NCBI GenBank assembly: GCA_000750105.3
Contig: JPHH03000003.1
Location: 62,001 to 126,000 of the forward strand
Reading direction: 5' to 3'
DNA length: 64,000 bases
Origin: Tolypocladium sp. Sup5 PDA-1
Lineage: Eukaryota > Ascomycota > Sordariomycetes > Hypocreales > Ophiocordycipitaceae
Below are positions 10,343-21,447 of the stretch, in pieces (within the stretch, counting starts at the first letter, position 1; every line of letters starts with the position of its first letter). The position numbers and the translations under genes are program-made. A model generated the notes under the pieces. That model worked only from the letters and a program-made list of their open reading frames with translations, was not told the DNA's origin and made no database searches.

Positions 10343-12286
10343 GTCCCTCCCAACAAAACACCACGGCTCGCCCACAGCCACAGCTCCGATAGCGGTGACG
10401 GGTGCTGCTCGTCGTCACATGTCCACTCCCTCGGCGACTCGCGCAAGGAAGCTTGCCCTGGACAGAGTACGCCCCTCGTTTAAATTGACCCTCCCATCAC
10501 GGATGTATTTTACTGACCCTTGCAACAGGACGTCATTGTGTCTGTACTCGAGGCTTCAGCCACGAGGCGTGATGCCAAGGGCTATCTGCAAAAGTATGCT
10601 TCCAAGAAGCCCAAGCCAAGGCCGACGACGGACGCCCCTCAGTTCGTCCAGGGCGTTCAGCAGGACGAGGAGCCGCAGCCTGCTTCCAAGGAACCCACCA
10701 ATGTAGCCATCGTGAAGCTACGGGTGCCCAAGCAGCTTCCCCAGGATACTCTCAATGGCATCGCCAAAACGCTCTCCCAGCTCCGTGTCCTTGGCCTGCT
10801 GGCCGTCGTCGTTGTCGACTGCGGCGTCGATGGGAGCCGCCAGACGTGTGAGCACGAAGCGCTGCGCCTATGCGAGGCCGTCGACTCCTCGTTTGGTCAG
10901 CCTGGCGCCAAATTAGCCGGCAATATCTTTGTCAGGCGGCCACCAAAGGACGCTGCCGCGTTGGCCCCCATCTTCTCAGCCGGGATGCGTGTTGACGACC
11001 AAGGCCTGCTGGACCGCGCCTTGCAGCATGGCATGATAATCGTGGTGCCGTCCCTCGCTCGTCGGGACGATCTTTCGTCCCCTCAGCCAGCCGACGCCCA
11101 CGAGACGGTCCTCGCGCTGACGAAATACCTCACGGGCATGCAATTTGAAGCTCCGGATGTCGACAGTGTCTCCCACGACACAGGTGAGACGCGGCCTAGG
11201 AGGCTCGCCTCCGTGGAGAGGGTCATCCTTCTTGACCCGTTGGGCGGAACCCCGATGTCGGGCCAGCCCAACGTTTCTCACCGATTCATCAACCTCGAGC
11301 AGGAGTACAGCACGCTCATAAAACACCTAATGGCCCCTCAGGGCTCTTCCGTCTTAGAGACCGGGCAAACCAAGTTGCCAGGGCCGACCCATGCGGCCAA
11401 TCTCAGCCTCGCCAAGGACGCCCTGTCTCTATTGCCGCCCTCATCATCGGCCCTCATCACCACACCACTCGCTGCTGCGAACACGAAGCCAAATGTCCTG
11501 CCAGACCCATCAGAGGCGGCACTGGGCCTTTCGCCGTTCGGCTTTGACCAGATGGTTACGACTAGGAAGCAACGGAATCCACTTTTGCACAATCTCCTCA
11601 CCGACAGGCCCGTGTTTTCGCCGTCTTTGCCACGCCAGAGGATTCAGGACGGGACGCATGGATGTCTCCAGACGGCAGACTCCAGTGCCGCAACCCTCGT
11701 CAAGCGTGGCATGCCGGTAACAATATACCCCGACCCCAGAGTCAGCCCATGGCGCCCCCCAAAGCCAGGCTCACCTCGCCTCCGGCTGACGGATACCTGC
11801 ATCGACTTGCCCCGCTTGGTGTATCTGATTGAAGATTCCTTCGACCGCAAACTCGACGTGAAGGATTACCTAGACCGCGTCAACGACAACCTGGCCGGCA
11901 TCATCATCGCCGGAGAGTATGAGGGGGGGGCCATTTTGACGTGGGAGAGACCTGGCGATGGAGGCGGGCGGCTTGTGCCGTATCTGGACAAGTTTGCTGT
12001 TCTAAAGAGCCGCCAGGGGAGTGCCGGCGTGGCTGACATTGTGTTCAACGCAATGGTCCAGGACTGTTTTCCGGACGGGGTATGCTGGAGGAGCCGGAAA
12101 GACAACCCCGTCAACAAGTGGTATTTTGAGCGGTCGACGGGGACCAGCAAGCTGTCCGATTCCAACTGGACCATGTTTTGGACTACACTTGGGTTGGGCA
12201 GCAAGCATCCCACGCTCAGGGACTACGAGACGGTGTGCCGAGGCGTACAGCCCTCGTGGGCAGATAACAAGCATATTTTGGACTAA
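10227..12286 (+). CDS. ARG2: mitochondrial N-acetylglutamate synthase
   Basis: Two exons, 10227..10466 and 10529..12286 (62-nt intron), 665 residues. The N-terminal 75 or so residues are Ser/Thr/Arg-rich and fit a mitochondrial presequence. The conserved protein begins near ATRARKLALDRDVIVSVLEA and TRRDAKGYLQKYASKK. A divergent amino-acid-kinase-like domain covers about residues 150-460. The C-terminal NAT acetyltransferase domain follows (LPRLVYLIEDSFDRKLDVKD, GIIIAGEYEGGAILTWE, CWRSRKDNPVNKWYFERSTG). This is the fungal/vertebrate-type NAGS (yeast Arg2, Neurospora arg-14), which makes N-acetylglutamate from acetyl-CoA and glutamate and is the feedback-controlled entry to arginine synthesis. 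The start at 10227 keeps the presequence and has ACCATGG context. Confidence 0.93.
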
Positions 12287-13067
12287 GGTATGGTAGTTTG
12301 AGGGCGCAGAGATTCACAGACGACGGAGAGGGTTGCAGGGGGTTCACCACAACCACCGCGAGCGCTTTCGTACGTTGTTTATCACGTCGTGGCTCATTCG
12401 ACCTGGAGAAGCAATATACCCATTTACGTATCACGGGGAACATCATGGATAGGTGTCGGCTTCCACGCAAGGTACGTGGGCACGCCTGAGGCGCGATTAC
12501 ACGTGCCTTTTGCGAGACTGATCGCGGTGTCCGTAAAGTGCCAACTCAGTTCTCGCATCAGCCGGTCAATCCGTGGCGACCAACAGACAAGCAACCATGC
12601 AGCATGTTAACTTGGATGTATATGTACTTCGTAGTCCGTAGTTACTCGGCTCCTGAGGCTGGCACGTCCAACCGTGAGCAAGAGGCTGACGCGCCACTCA
12701 CCAAACCCCTGTCCCTGTTGACCTGTACTCGTAGGTCATTGGACGATACCTTGCCCAAGGTCCTGGAAATGTATCCTCACAGCCCCCAATAGCTGAGAAA
12801 GTACATGTGGTTCTACGGCAGCCAGGTACCGAATGAATTTCGCTCGTGACAACGGTTCCTGTTCCGTTGCGCACCCAACCACTCCACTAGCATCGGCGCT
12901 GTTGATACAGAAGCCACCACCCAACCGCGAGCTGCGCTGCATCGTCCATCAATCATCCTCCTCCTCCTTCACCACCACCACCGCCACCACCAACGTCGGC
13001 CACGCACGAGCACATCATCTCGAGACCTTCTCTGCCATCGGCTCGCTCACCAATAGCAACCGTCAAG
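12287..13067. other. intergenic, NAGS to BAR-protein gene
   Basis: 3' region of NAGS and promoter of the next gene. It contains GTACTTCGTA next to GTCCGTA at 12624-12640, members of two motif families dispersed in the window, and CAC repeats at 12970-12992 in the leader of the BAR gene. Confidence 0.5.
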
Positions 13068-14392
13068 ATGGACTTCAAAAGCTTTGGCAAAAACCTCTCG
13101 TAAGCCCCCGCGCTGCGCTTGTTGGCTGATGCTGTCCCCGTATCTGCTCCTGGTTCAAAGCGAAAAGAGCTGACCGCGAGCCTCGCGATAACAGTGACTT
13201 CGGCGCGCAGATCACGCCGTTTGCGTCGCGCACCTTTCAGTTCACCAAGGAGCAATTCGGCCAGGCCGATGACAAGGTAATAAGAGGCCATCCCTGATGG
13301 AGCTCTTCAGTCGCACCACGCCCCGGCTGACCCTTGCCCGCAACCAGACTCAGCTGCCCCCGGACTACATCGACCTCGAGAAGAAGGTGGATGCTTTGAA
13401 GCAGGCCCACCAGAAGATGCTTGCCGTAACGTGAGTTGTGCTATTCGCCCGCGTCGCCCTTCCTATCTAGTCGCCTACCCATGCTGACCCGTGGCCCCCG
13501 GCAAAGCTCGCAATACTCCAACGAGGCCTACGACTACCCCCCCAACATCAAGGAGACCTTCCAGGACCTCGGCCGCACTGTGAGCGAGAAAGTCAGTCTC
13601 CTCTCCTCCGCGACATCTACGGCAGAAGCCCAGGCGGCCCTAGTTGCCCCTCCTTCGGCGAAGCCTCAGCCCAAGACCTTTAGCCATGCCACCGCCCGCG
13701 CCAGCTTGTCCAGCAGCCAGCTCCTGCACCAGAACCACACCGGAGCCGGCGAGGACCCCCTGGCCACCGCTCTCGAGAAATATGCCCTGTCGATGGAGAG
13801 GGTTGGCGAGGCTCGCCTTGCCCAGGACTCGCAGATCCAGAGCCGCTTCCTCGCCGGCTGGAACACGACCCTCAACACCAACCTGACGTTCGCTACGCGC
13901 GCCAGGAAGAATGTCGAGAAGTCGAGGCTGTCCCTCGATGCGGTCAAGGCCCACGCCAAGGGGACCACCTTCAAGCTTGGAGGTCAGGGTGCTCGTGCCG
14001 AGCAGCCCGAGGAGCAGGAGCTCACCCCAGAGGCGCAGGAGGAGATCGAAAAGGCAGAGGACGAGTTCGTCACCCAGACTGAGGAGGCCGTCGGTGTCAT
14101 GAAGAACGTGAGTCTCTGTCGCATCTACCACCCTGCGGATTTAGGTGGATGGCTAACATCAACCAGGTCTTGGACTCCCCCGAGCCTCTTCGCAACCTGT
14201 CTGAGCTCATCGCCGCCCAGATCGAGTACCACAAGAAGGCCTACGAGGTTTTGAGTGAGCTCGCACCTGTCATCGATGGCTTGCAGACTGAGCAGGAGGT
14301 AGGACGTGCCTCTGGCTTCTCTATGCCGTGACGGCGGCTGACGTTTGCATCCGCAGGCTAGCTACCGAAAGAGCCGTGAGGAGGCTGCCTAA
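13068..14392 (+). CDS. GVP36: Gvp36-like BAR-domain protein
   Basis: Six exons: 13068..13099, 13195..13276, 13348..13430, 13507..14107, 14167..14298 and 14357..14392, 321 residues. The spliced start is MDFKSFGKNLS-SDFGAQITPFASRTFQFTKE, followed by TQLPPDYIDLEKKVDALKQA. The long helical middle has ATALEKYALSMERVGEARLA and a second part ending IAAQIEYHKKAYEVLSELAP. Length and layout match the fungal BAR proteins related to yeast Gvp36, which bind curved Golgi, endosomal and vacuolar membranes and act in endocytosis and vacuole morphology. A Glu-rich linker (about residues 210-240) interrupts the BAR helices. The last coding exon is only 36 nt (ASYRKSREEAA). Splice phases agree at every junction. 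Confidence 0.85.
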
Positions 14393-15074
14393 GCAACCTA
14401 AGCTCCGAGCCCACGCTTGTATAGCCCATGCCATTGCTTCCTACCGGTGTGTTGGGTCCAGGCCGACTCTGCCCCCTTTTCGCCCAGGGACGGGCGTGAA
14501 GGCGCATGTTCGCCTGTACCAAGTTGTGGCTCATATGCCTTGGCCATGTTGGCATAAACTTCTTATTGTCGCCCGTGGTGGGCTCCCTGTTGTTATTTCT
14601 GCGGTGGCACTGGTCAACCTCGTTTTGTCGTCTCGGGAGACGCGAACGAGCTCAGACACTTGTAACCGGTCTGGAGATTGATGTCGGCAGACGATGGGCA
14701 GCGGGATAGCTGGAGCCCCCGTTGATTTTATAGTTAGAACCGTTTGGCATTTCTACGGCCAGCTGTATCTGCGAACCCTCCGATGGGGTTTCAGCAATCG
14801 GATTATTATTTCATTTGTCCTGCTCTTCTTCCTGTGCTCTTTTTGCTTCCCGAGTTAATAGTCTGTACGTACAGTAGTCCGTAGATCGCATCCAGGCTCC
14901 CGTACGGACTAGATGCGCGGATGATCGTGATCACGTGGTACTGCACGTGACTCCAATTGGTAATTCGTCAACATGATTGGAGCTGGAGGACCAAGCAAGT
15001 GCCTCTTGCATTTGGACTCGCGCATCCACGAACCTCGAATAACGTCCCCGAACGAACCCATTGGACTCGCCAGC
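14393..15074. other. intergenic, BAR-protein gene to NDUFA5
   Basis: 3' region of the BAR gene and promoter of the complex I gene. Around 14864-14912 there is an AGTCCGTA / CCGTACGGACTA cluster belonging to the dispersed TCCGTA palindromes. Confidence 0.5.
14932..14960 (+). promoter_or_regulatory. E-boxes and CCAAT element before NDUFA5
   Basis: Two CACGTG palindromes (14932-14937, 14944-14949) and a CCAATTGG that reads as CCAAT on both strands (14953-14960). They lie 115-145 bases upstream of the preferred ATG at 15075. A CCAAT box so close to the upstream in-frame ATG at 14973 argues that the latter lies at the very start of the leader, or outside the transcript. Confidence 0.45.
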
Positions 15075-15912
15075 ATGCGGCCAACGTTTCGTGTGCTCGC
15101 GCGCTACCTGGAGCCGGGCACTCCCACCGGCTTGACCGGTCTGTGGACGCACGGCACGCCGCGGTCGACACTCCTCTACCTCTACGGCAGCACCCTCAAC
15201 AAGCTCCAATCGGTCCCCGAGACGTCGCTCTATCGCCACTCAGTGGAAGCAGTCACGAAGCACCGGATGAACCTCGTCGAGCAGGTGGTACCCCCGGGAT
15301 ACAACGAGTGGGCTGCAAAGGCGAGAGAGCTGGTCAGCAAGAACTCGGAGCAGTTCCGCGTCGCCAGCGGCCGCGTCGACGGCAGCGAGGCCAGGACAGT
15401 CAAGCTCGGCGACCGTATATTCGTGGTCGGCGCCAAGCACGATGAGGGCGACATCCGATCCGAGGAGTGGAACGGCGAGGAGGACGAGGGCGGCGAGCTG
15501 GAGGGCATCCGGACCCCCGCGGAGAGGCAAGACCAGGTGATTTGGGCCGAGCGGAAGCCTTTGGAGGACCACGAGAAGGTCGAGTGGGAGGATGAGCCGC
15601 AAATGACGGCTGAACAGTACGGTCTTGTCGGCTCCCCGGAAGATGCCGCGGGCACTGTTGAGGCTAATAATTTGAACTAGAATCCACGAGCTGGAGCAAA
15701 AGCTCGGCGCTGGCCTCATCGAGGAGGTCATCCAAGTCGCCGAGAGCGAGCTGCAGCTGGTCGAGACCATGGAAAAGGCCAAGGTGTAAGTGCAATCGAA
15801 TCCCTCAATCAGCATATTTGTTCTTGCCGCTGACATTGGAGCCAGCTGGGAGGACCTCGAGGAGAAGCCCGTCGAAGGGCAGTGGGAGTACTTTGAGCGA
15901 AAGGCCATGTGA
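15075..15912 (+). CDS. NDUFA5: complex I subunit NDUFA5/B13-type (29.9 kDa homologue)
   Basis: Three exons, 15075..15616, 15681..15785 and 15846..15912, 237 residues. The N-terminus (MRPTFRVLARYLEPGTP) resembles a mitochondrial targeting segment. The conserved ETC_C1_NDUFA5 region follows: TSLYRHSVEAVTKHRMNLVE and VVPPGYNEWAAKARELV near residues 55-100. The fungal-type C-terminal extension includes VEWEDEPQMTAEQ, IHELEQKLGAGLIEEVIQVA and VEGQWEYFERKAM. The Neurospora homologue is the 29.9 kDa peripheral-arm subunit of NADH:ubiquinone oxidoreductase. An in-frame ATG at 14973 would add 34 residues with no targeting character, so the later ATG was preferred. All junctions keep frame. Confidence 0.9.
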
Positions 15913-16405
15913 GCGGGACCAGATGGTTTTCTGGTCGCTTGTAAATTAGATGGAGCTCGTTGTACATGTTTCGTTGAACTCTGATAGAGTGCGGCCTACT
16001 CACGCGTTTCTCTCTCTCTTTTTTGCCTCCGTTTTGGCAGTATGCGCAGTATGAGCAGACTACTGATGGATGAGTGGTCAATTCAGTTGCAAGCAGTGGC
16101 TGTATATTTACAACGGCTGAAACCGTCCCGTCTGTCCATATCCAGGCACTGGTCCCCACGACTTGATGCCGTGGGACCCTGCGCTGTGCGCTGCCACAAC
16201 TCCCATGCCAGTCGTCACAGCCGATCGAGTACCAAAATTCAGATGGCGCCTTTGATCTGCCAGGTCTTGGGAGTACTCTTCTTCTTCGTGTCTAGGGATT
16301 TAGAAGCTCGCTGGTGCACGGTTCTTCGCGCTTTGAGGCGACCTACCCTGCACGCACTCGTCCCCTATTGCGTCGCTTGGATCCCTTGCCAAGGCTCTTT
16401 GTCTC

Positions 16406-16487
16406 GGTGTGCAAGCAACCAATTTGCCAATATAGGGCGGTCGGTCTACCTTTGCACTGGTGGCTTGGTGGTTTGCATCAGCAGTTA
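16406..16487 (+). repeat. imperfect direct repeat, copy 1
   Basis: GGTGTGCAAGCAACC, then TTTGCACTGGTGGCTTGGTG and GTTTGCATCA. It matches copy 2 at 16687-16782 in the same order and orientation, with small indels and a GC-rich insertion in copy 2. Confidence 0.7.
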
Positions 16488-16686
16488 ATACGAGTCCCCC
16501 TCAACTGCACAAGAGCTCGCACATTCGAACACCACCAAGAACCGCAGAAACCGCGCCTGCCTTCTGGCGACTCATAAATACGACAGGACCATCGGGTTCA
16601 TACGACCCAGCAGAAAACCTAGCAACTCCTCAGCCGAGTTCGCTTTCCGGCCCCTTCAAAACGAGCCAAAAACCGGAAGGTGTGCC

Positions 16687-16782
16687 GGTGTGCAAGCAAC
16701 CATTAGGCCGTATCCGGTATGCAATTGCTGGGGCGGCCGCTCTACTTTTTGCACTGGCGGCTTAGTGGTTTACATCAACAAC
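16687..16782 (+). repeat. imperfect direct repeat, copy 2
   Basis: GGTGTGCAAGCAACC, then TTTGCACTGGCGGCTTAGTG and GTTTACATCA. It starts 281 bases downstream of copy 1 and 295 bases before the RRN11 start codon. Confidence 0.7.
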
Positions 16783-16981
16783 ACTCTCGCACAGTTTGAT
16801 TTGAATTGTGCCTGTCTTCGTGGGCATCGAAATCTTGGGGACGAGTCTCTCTTTCCACCTCCGCCATATTTGGTGGTCGCCTATTTGAGTTTCGCAATGG
16901 TCCTCCATATTTTTTCCACTTGTTCATAAGTGAGGGCAGCTAGCATCTTTCACCCAAACACCAACACTACAAAGTACAACT

Positions 16982-18304
16982 ATGGCCAACTCGGACCCTG
17001 CGACACGACCACGGCGTAAGACGGGCAAGCGTAAGAGGGTACCGTCAGAAGCCCTGGGAAGCTCGTGGTCGTCCCCCTCAGACGGCGCCATCAACCCGTT
17101 CAGCCGTTCCCCAGGGGAGCACCTTCAGCTGTTCGTCGCAGGGCTCTCAGATACGGATGAGGACCCGACACGCGAAATCAAAGACTTCCCGCACCGCGGA
17201 TTCGACCGAGGAACTCCAGGGAGCGCTCAAGAGTCGGAAACCGATGACGGTGGCGAGGGCCAGCAGTCGGACGTGGAGGACGGAAACGCCAGCGCCAGGC
17301 CATCGCTGGAAAGAAGCGACGAGAGGCGGGCGGCAGCAGTTGATCGCGGAGGCCACCTGGATGTCTTGCTGCGCTCGATACACCAGTTCCTCGACCAAGG
17401 GGATGTTGCCAAGGCAGCGCGAGCCTATGGGCTCATCCTCCAGCTCCGACCCGGGAGCAGGCCCATCGACGTTCGCCAGCACAACCTCTGGGCCATAGGC
17501 GCAGAAATCCTGATGCGAGAAGGCGAGGAGCCACCGTCGCGACGGTGGCAGCAGCAGCAGCAGCATGGCGAAGCTGCCATTACGGCGAGCGATGAGAGCT
17601 CTCCAGGATACACAGGCATCCGTATGCCAGCACGATGGGGCTCGCCAGCCAACATCAACAAGGTCAAGGCCTACTTTGAAACCCTTATACAGAAGCACCC
17701 GTACGACCACAAATTCCCCCGCAGCGTATCCGCCCTGGACTTCCAGCTCGCGCTGCTGGGCTGTGAGATTTACAACGTCCACGCCGAGCACACGGCAGCG
17801 CTCGCGCGGGCCGACGAGGACGCCAGCGCCCGGCACGGGCACCACCTGGCGGACGACGTGGAGCAGCCCGTCGAATCCATCAGCGACGACGTACACGGAC
17901 AGGGAGCCCACGCGCACCAGGCAAGACTGAGGGCCTACAAGGATCGGCTTCGCACGCAGGCCCTCGCTGTCATGCGGGACATCACCAACAGAATGGACAC
18001 GCTGATGCAGCAGCTCCCCTACTACAAGAACAACCACTTCCTCCGGCTGCGTGCGACGGCCTCACTCTACGCGGCGGACCTTTTCGTGCCCTCATCGCAA
18101 ACGACATCGCCGCAGCGCTACGATGCCGAGAACAGGAGACTGCTGGAGCGGCAGGCTGCCATTGATGCCCTGCACAGACTGGTGGAAAATGGTGGGGAGT
18201 TGGATAGGGTTGCCCAGGCAATTCTAGACGGCCAAGTCGAAACGGGGGAAGAGCCTCCTTCACCATCACCCTTGTATTCTTCACTCCCGATCAGGGGAAC
18301 ATAG
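16982..18304 (+). CDS. RRN11: probable RNA polymerase I core factor subunit Rrn11
   Basis: Single exon, 440 residues. The N-terminal 115 residues are charged and disordered, with a basic RPRRKTGKRKR stretch that could be a nuclear signal. The conserved core starts near residue 123 (HLDVLLRSIHQFLDQGDVAK, AARAYGLILQLRPGSRPIDV) and continues NLWAIGAEILMREGEE and INKVKAYFETLIQKHPYDH. This TPR-like helical pattern matches the fungal Rrn11 / RNA_pol_I_TF family, a subunit of the core factor that recruits Pol I to the rDNA promoter together with Rrn6 and Rrn7. It carries a polyglutamine run of five near residue 190 and a His-rich acidic insert near 280. The call rests on recalled family motifs. The stop lies 72 bases from the stop of the convergent EED gene. 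Confidence 0.7.
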   Translation: MANSDPATRPRRKTGKRKRVPSEALGSSWSSPSDGAINPFSRSPGEHLQLFVAGLSDTDEDPTREIKDFPHRGFDRGTPGSAQESETDDGGEGQQSDVEDGNASARPSLERSDERRAAAVDRGGHLDVLLRSIHQFLDQGDVAKAARAYGLILQLRPGSRPIDVRQHNLWAIGAEILMREGEEPPSRRWQQQQQHGEAAITASDESSPGYTGIRMPARWGSPANINKVKAYFETLIQKHPYDHKFPRSVSALDFQLALLGCEIYNVHAEHTAALARADEDASARHGHHLADDVEQPVESISDDVHGQGAHAHQARLRAYKDRLRTQALAVMRDITNRMDTLMQQLPYYKNNHFLRLRATASLYAADLFVPSSQTTSPQRYDAENRRLLERQAAIDALHRLVENGGELDRVAQAILDGQVETGEEPPSPSPLYSSLPIRGT

Positions 18305-18376
18305 GGCATGGCCTGGCATGGCATGGCATGGACTTGGGCTATTCATTTATCCATGGGGCCACTATTCACCACAAGA

Positions 18377-20536
18377 CTACATGTACCACCCAGGGTAGGT
18401 ACTCGGACTCATGTGAGCGTTTGCGGGAGACCTCCTGGCCCAGCGCTGCAACACCAACGTTGTGTTTGAGCTTCCCACCACGACACACCACTCGCCGCCG
18501 GGGCTCCACGCCGCCTGCCGTCCAACAAAGTTGGCCGATGAAGACTCCGTCTTGTGTGCCCGCAGCGGCTCCTGGGGGTCTTCCATGCTGTACCTGGATG
18601 CCCACGACTCCAGGGTCTCGGGGCTAAAGCCGTTGCCATCCGTCTGCGCCGTCTGCGCCGTCTGCCCCGATGCCATTGACTCCTTGTCACTGCCCAGCGT
18701 ACGGATTCTACCCATCGCATCGGCCCTCTGTCGAGGAATCATCGGCTTGAGCCAACTCGGGGGTTGTGCCTTGCCTTTGTCGCGGCGGGGGTCACGCAAC
18801 GTGGCCATGAAGTCGCGGTATACCGTCAATCTTTTGAGATCCCAGAAAAAGATGTTTCCGGCAGCATTGCAGAAGGCGAGGACGGGATTTTGCCCAGGGA
18901 CATGATGAAGTTTGAACCTCATGAAGAATTGGGGACCGCAGTTGGGGGTGTGGAACTCAACCAGACGGGTGAACTGCGCCGGACACGCTGGTGATGTTAC
19001 CGGAACAAAGGCAGACCGTGTGAGCCTACCGGGGTCTTCGTTGCTGGTAGGAACAACATTCTGCGGTGTAGGAGCTGCACTCTGTGGTGGAGGAGGGCCG
19101 TCTGATGAGAAGCCCTCGATCGTCCATAGCACAATGACATTGTCATGACAAGCTCTGGACAGGATCTGGTCTCCGTAAAAGGCTACGCTGTCAAAAGTTA
19201 GCATCTAAACAAGAAGGCAGTTGTTCGCGGAGTCCGTCGCTGTGTCATACCAATCGACAATACCACTGTGTACTGCTGAAGTCGAGAAGTGAGGGTAGTG
19301 CACTTGAAGAGGCGTCGTGACAGGTTCAGTTGGGAGATCTGGAACCGTCCACTACATGCAGAAAGCAGCAGAATGAGTATCGGAATATCGCCGGTAGAGG
19401 TTGCAACAGAAACTCACCAGGTTGATGACTTGGTCGTGCCCCGCAGAGAGGATATATCGCCCAGTATCGTGGAACGCCTGAGGACCGCGGTGAGCATAAG
19501 TCAAGCCGATCGTGGGAGAGCCGACGTAAAGAAGGATCGCCATACCAGACTGAGGAGATTCCAAGAATGCCCTTCGCCTGCCAGAATGCACAGGCACGGC
19601 TGATCCCGGTGTATCGGATCGATGCTCCATATCCGCACGCTTGTGTCATCCGAAGCTGATGCAACGATGGATGTGTTCACAGGCGACGTCGCCAGATCAT
19701 TGACATCCTTGATGGCGAGTGAGCTGCAGTCATCAATCAGAGAAGGAGAGGCGAAATCAAACTCACACCCCCATGGCCGAGGAAGCACTGCGGCGAGATT
19801 GTTAGTAGTGTAGAACTCTGGTGCAAATCTCGACTGTGCGGCGTACCTCGACCAAGCTGCCGTTGGTGACGTCGTATATCTTGACCTTCGCGTCGACGCC
19901 ACCGACGCAGAGAAAAGGGGATCCGGTAACAGGATCCTTTGCCCAAGTGCAGCAGCAGCCAGACGCCTCATCCTGCGAGATTGGGTAGGTTGTCAGTGAG
20001 ACGCACAAGAGATAGGGATAGAGTCGGGGGCGAGGGTTGAAACACACATCGTCGTCCCTTATGACGTTGATCACGTCACAGGGGTTGGCATCTCCCGAAT
20101 TCTGAGAGAGTCTGCAGATGACGATCTAGTTGAGAGATTAGCTCTGGTTGTCCCGCGGTATGGGGCGAGTGGCTGGGGCAGCGAGCGTGACTGACATGCT
20201 TTTTGCTGATGGCAGCGAAGACGGGATCACAATCCAGGGGCTGGAACGGGCAGAATTTGACGTCGAAGAATTCTGCCGCGACACGAGGGGTTAGAAACGG
20301 TGACGGAAGATGAAGAAGACAGACGAAAGAACCACAAGGACAGGACGTGCGCGAAGGGGACGTCGGAGTAGGAGCACATACCTGCTACGTTGTCGTCGTA
20401 CTCGAGGAACCGCGTATCGTTCTGCAGTGGCAGTTAGCGCGCCATCAGATGACAAACGGGTTCGCAAGACTACCTCGAAGCCAAACGAGACGCGCAGCCT
20501 CGGCAGGTCAAAGAGGTTGTCCGCAGTCGCGGCCAT
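18377..20536 (-). CDS. eed: Polycomb PRC2 subunit EED (WD40)
   Basis: Ten exons on the minus strand: 20536..20474, 20421..20382, 20272..20196, 20125..20048, 19972..19847, 19787..19767, 19707..19546, 19477..19418, 19351..19251 and 19187..18377; 512 residues. Spliced blocks read EFFDVKFCPFQPLD and VFAAISKKH; SGCCCTWAKDP with LCVGGVDAKVKIYD; CFLGHGG-DVNDLATSP, then SIVASASDDTSVRIWSID. They continue AFHDTGRYILSAGHDQVINL, HSGIVDCVAFYGDQILSRAC and HDNVIVLWTIEG. The order and the VNDLA/SASDD-S-RIW/VD-C-V-FYGD signatures are those of EED/ESC, the H3K27me3-binding WD40 subunit of PRC2. Exon 6 is only 21 nt. A Thr/Gln/Pro-rich insertion (about residues 275-315) interrupts the propeller, as in other fungi. 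The gene implies facultative heterochromatin in this organism. Confidence 0.9.
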
Positions 20537-21447
20537 GGCAGACGACGACTACACACCGTTGGGTGCTCGTTGAGACGCGTCAAACAATGTTAGGGGACGC
20601 TCAGCCAAAGGTTGTGCGGTTGAAGCGGCCTGACGAATGAAATCCAGGAAGGGTTTGAGAGAGATGGGCACGGTGGGAACCCGTGATTGAAGACTTTGAG
20701 GAGCGTTGTAAATGTCGTATGGCGTACGGTAATTTCGCTGATGCTTCTGTACCATCTGGGGAGAGGGTTCATGCACAAGCCAACGACCCAGGGCCAGGCG
20801 ATGGATGCGCCAACTGCCCGACTCCTGCTGCTGAGGCAGTCAATATAAGAATGACATGGAAGAAGAAGAATTACGATGATATTTGGAGCGGATAGATTGT
20901 GCCAAACTGTGGAGGAGGATGTGTCGCAACGGGTTCGTCAGTCTTGGTTGTAAGAAGTACTTGGTACTTGGAGTTGTGTCTGTTGGAATCTCAACTTGTA
21001 AGTCGAGCCTGCTGGGAAGGGGACTGTGGAGGGAGATTGTCAACCGACGCATGATTGGCTGCGGGGTTCCAAGGGGAGCTGGAGCAGGAAGGCTTGGAAG
21101 GGAAGTCTCGTGGGCGGAACGACGGCTTGTACCTGCAGGCCTGCATTGCGTGTCGGGGTACTTGGTACTTGGTACTTGGTGCCTGGCTTGAGTCTGGCAA
21201 TCGTGGCAGTTGGCCAGTTCGAGTGGTTCAACACACGTCAGCTCCTCCTGTTCCAACCATCCACCAGCTTCGGGCGCCTCACCTTTCACAGCGCAGGCCA
21301 TTGAGAACAAGCTCGCTCGGGCCACATCCAAGGCGACACGAACGCGTACGACCAGAGGCACTCGCGCTTGTCGCTGCGCAGGAAACTCTCAACACCGTCA
21401 GCCGCCCCGAAGCTACCTATACAGACCAGCGCGCCGCTACGTCCACC
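20537..21447. other. divergent promoter region, eed / YIP4
   Basis: About 900 bases between divergent genes. It holds TACTTGG repeats: two units around 20957-20972 and three at 21158-21180. No ORF has family similarity. Confidence 0.5.
21158..21180 (+). repeat. TACTTGG heptamer repeat (three units)
   Basis: Three tandem TACTTGG units followed by a degenerate fourth (TGCCTGG); a two-unit copy lies 200 bases upstream at 20957-20972. Both lie in the eed/YIP4 divergent promoter. Confidence 0.7.

Larger units (their letters stand above)
15913..16981. other. intergenic, NDUFA5 to RRN11, with a direct repeat
   Basis: No supported gene. The right two thirds contain an imperfect direct duplication (16406-16487 and 16687-16782), described separately. 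Small ORFs here do not show coding features. Confidence 0.5.

Noticed and set aside
14973..15074. 34-residue N-terminal extension of the complex I subunit from the ATG at 14973
   Set aside because: The CCAAT element ends only 13 bases upstream, and the following MRPTFRVLARYL segment is a better mitochondrial start.
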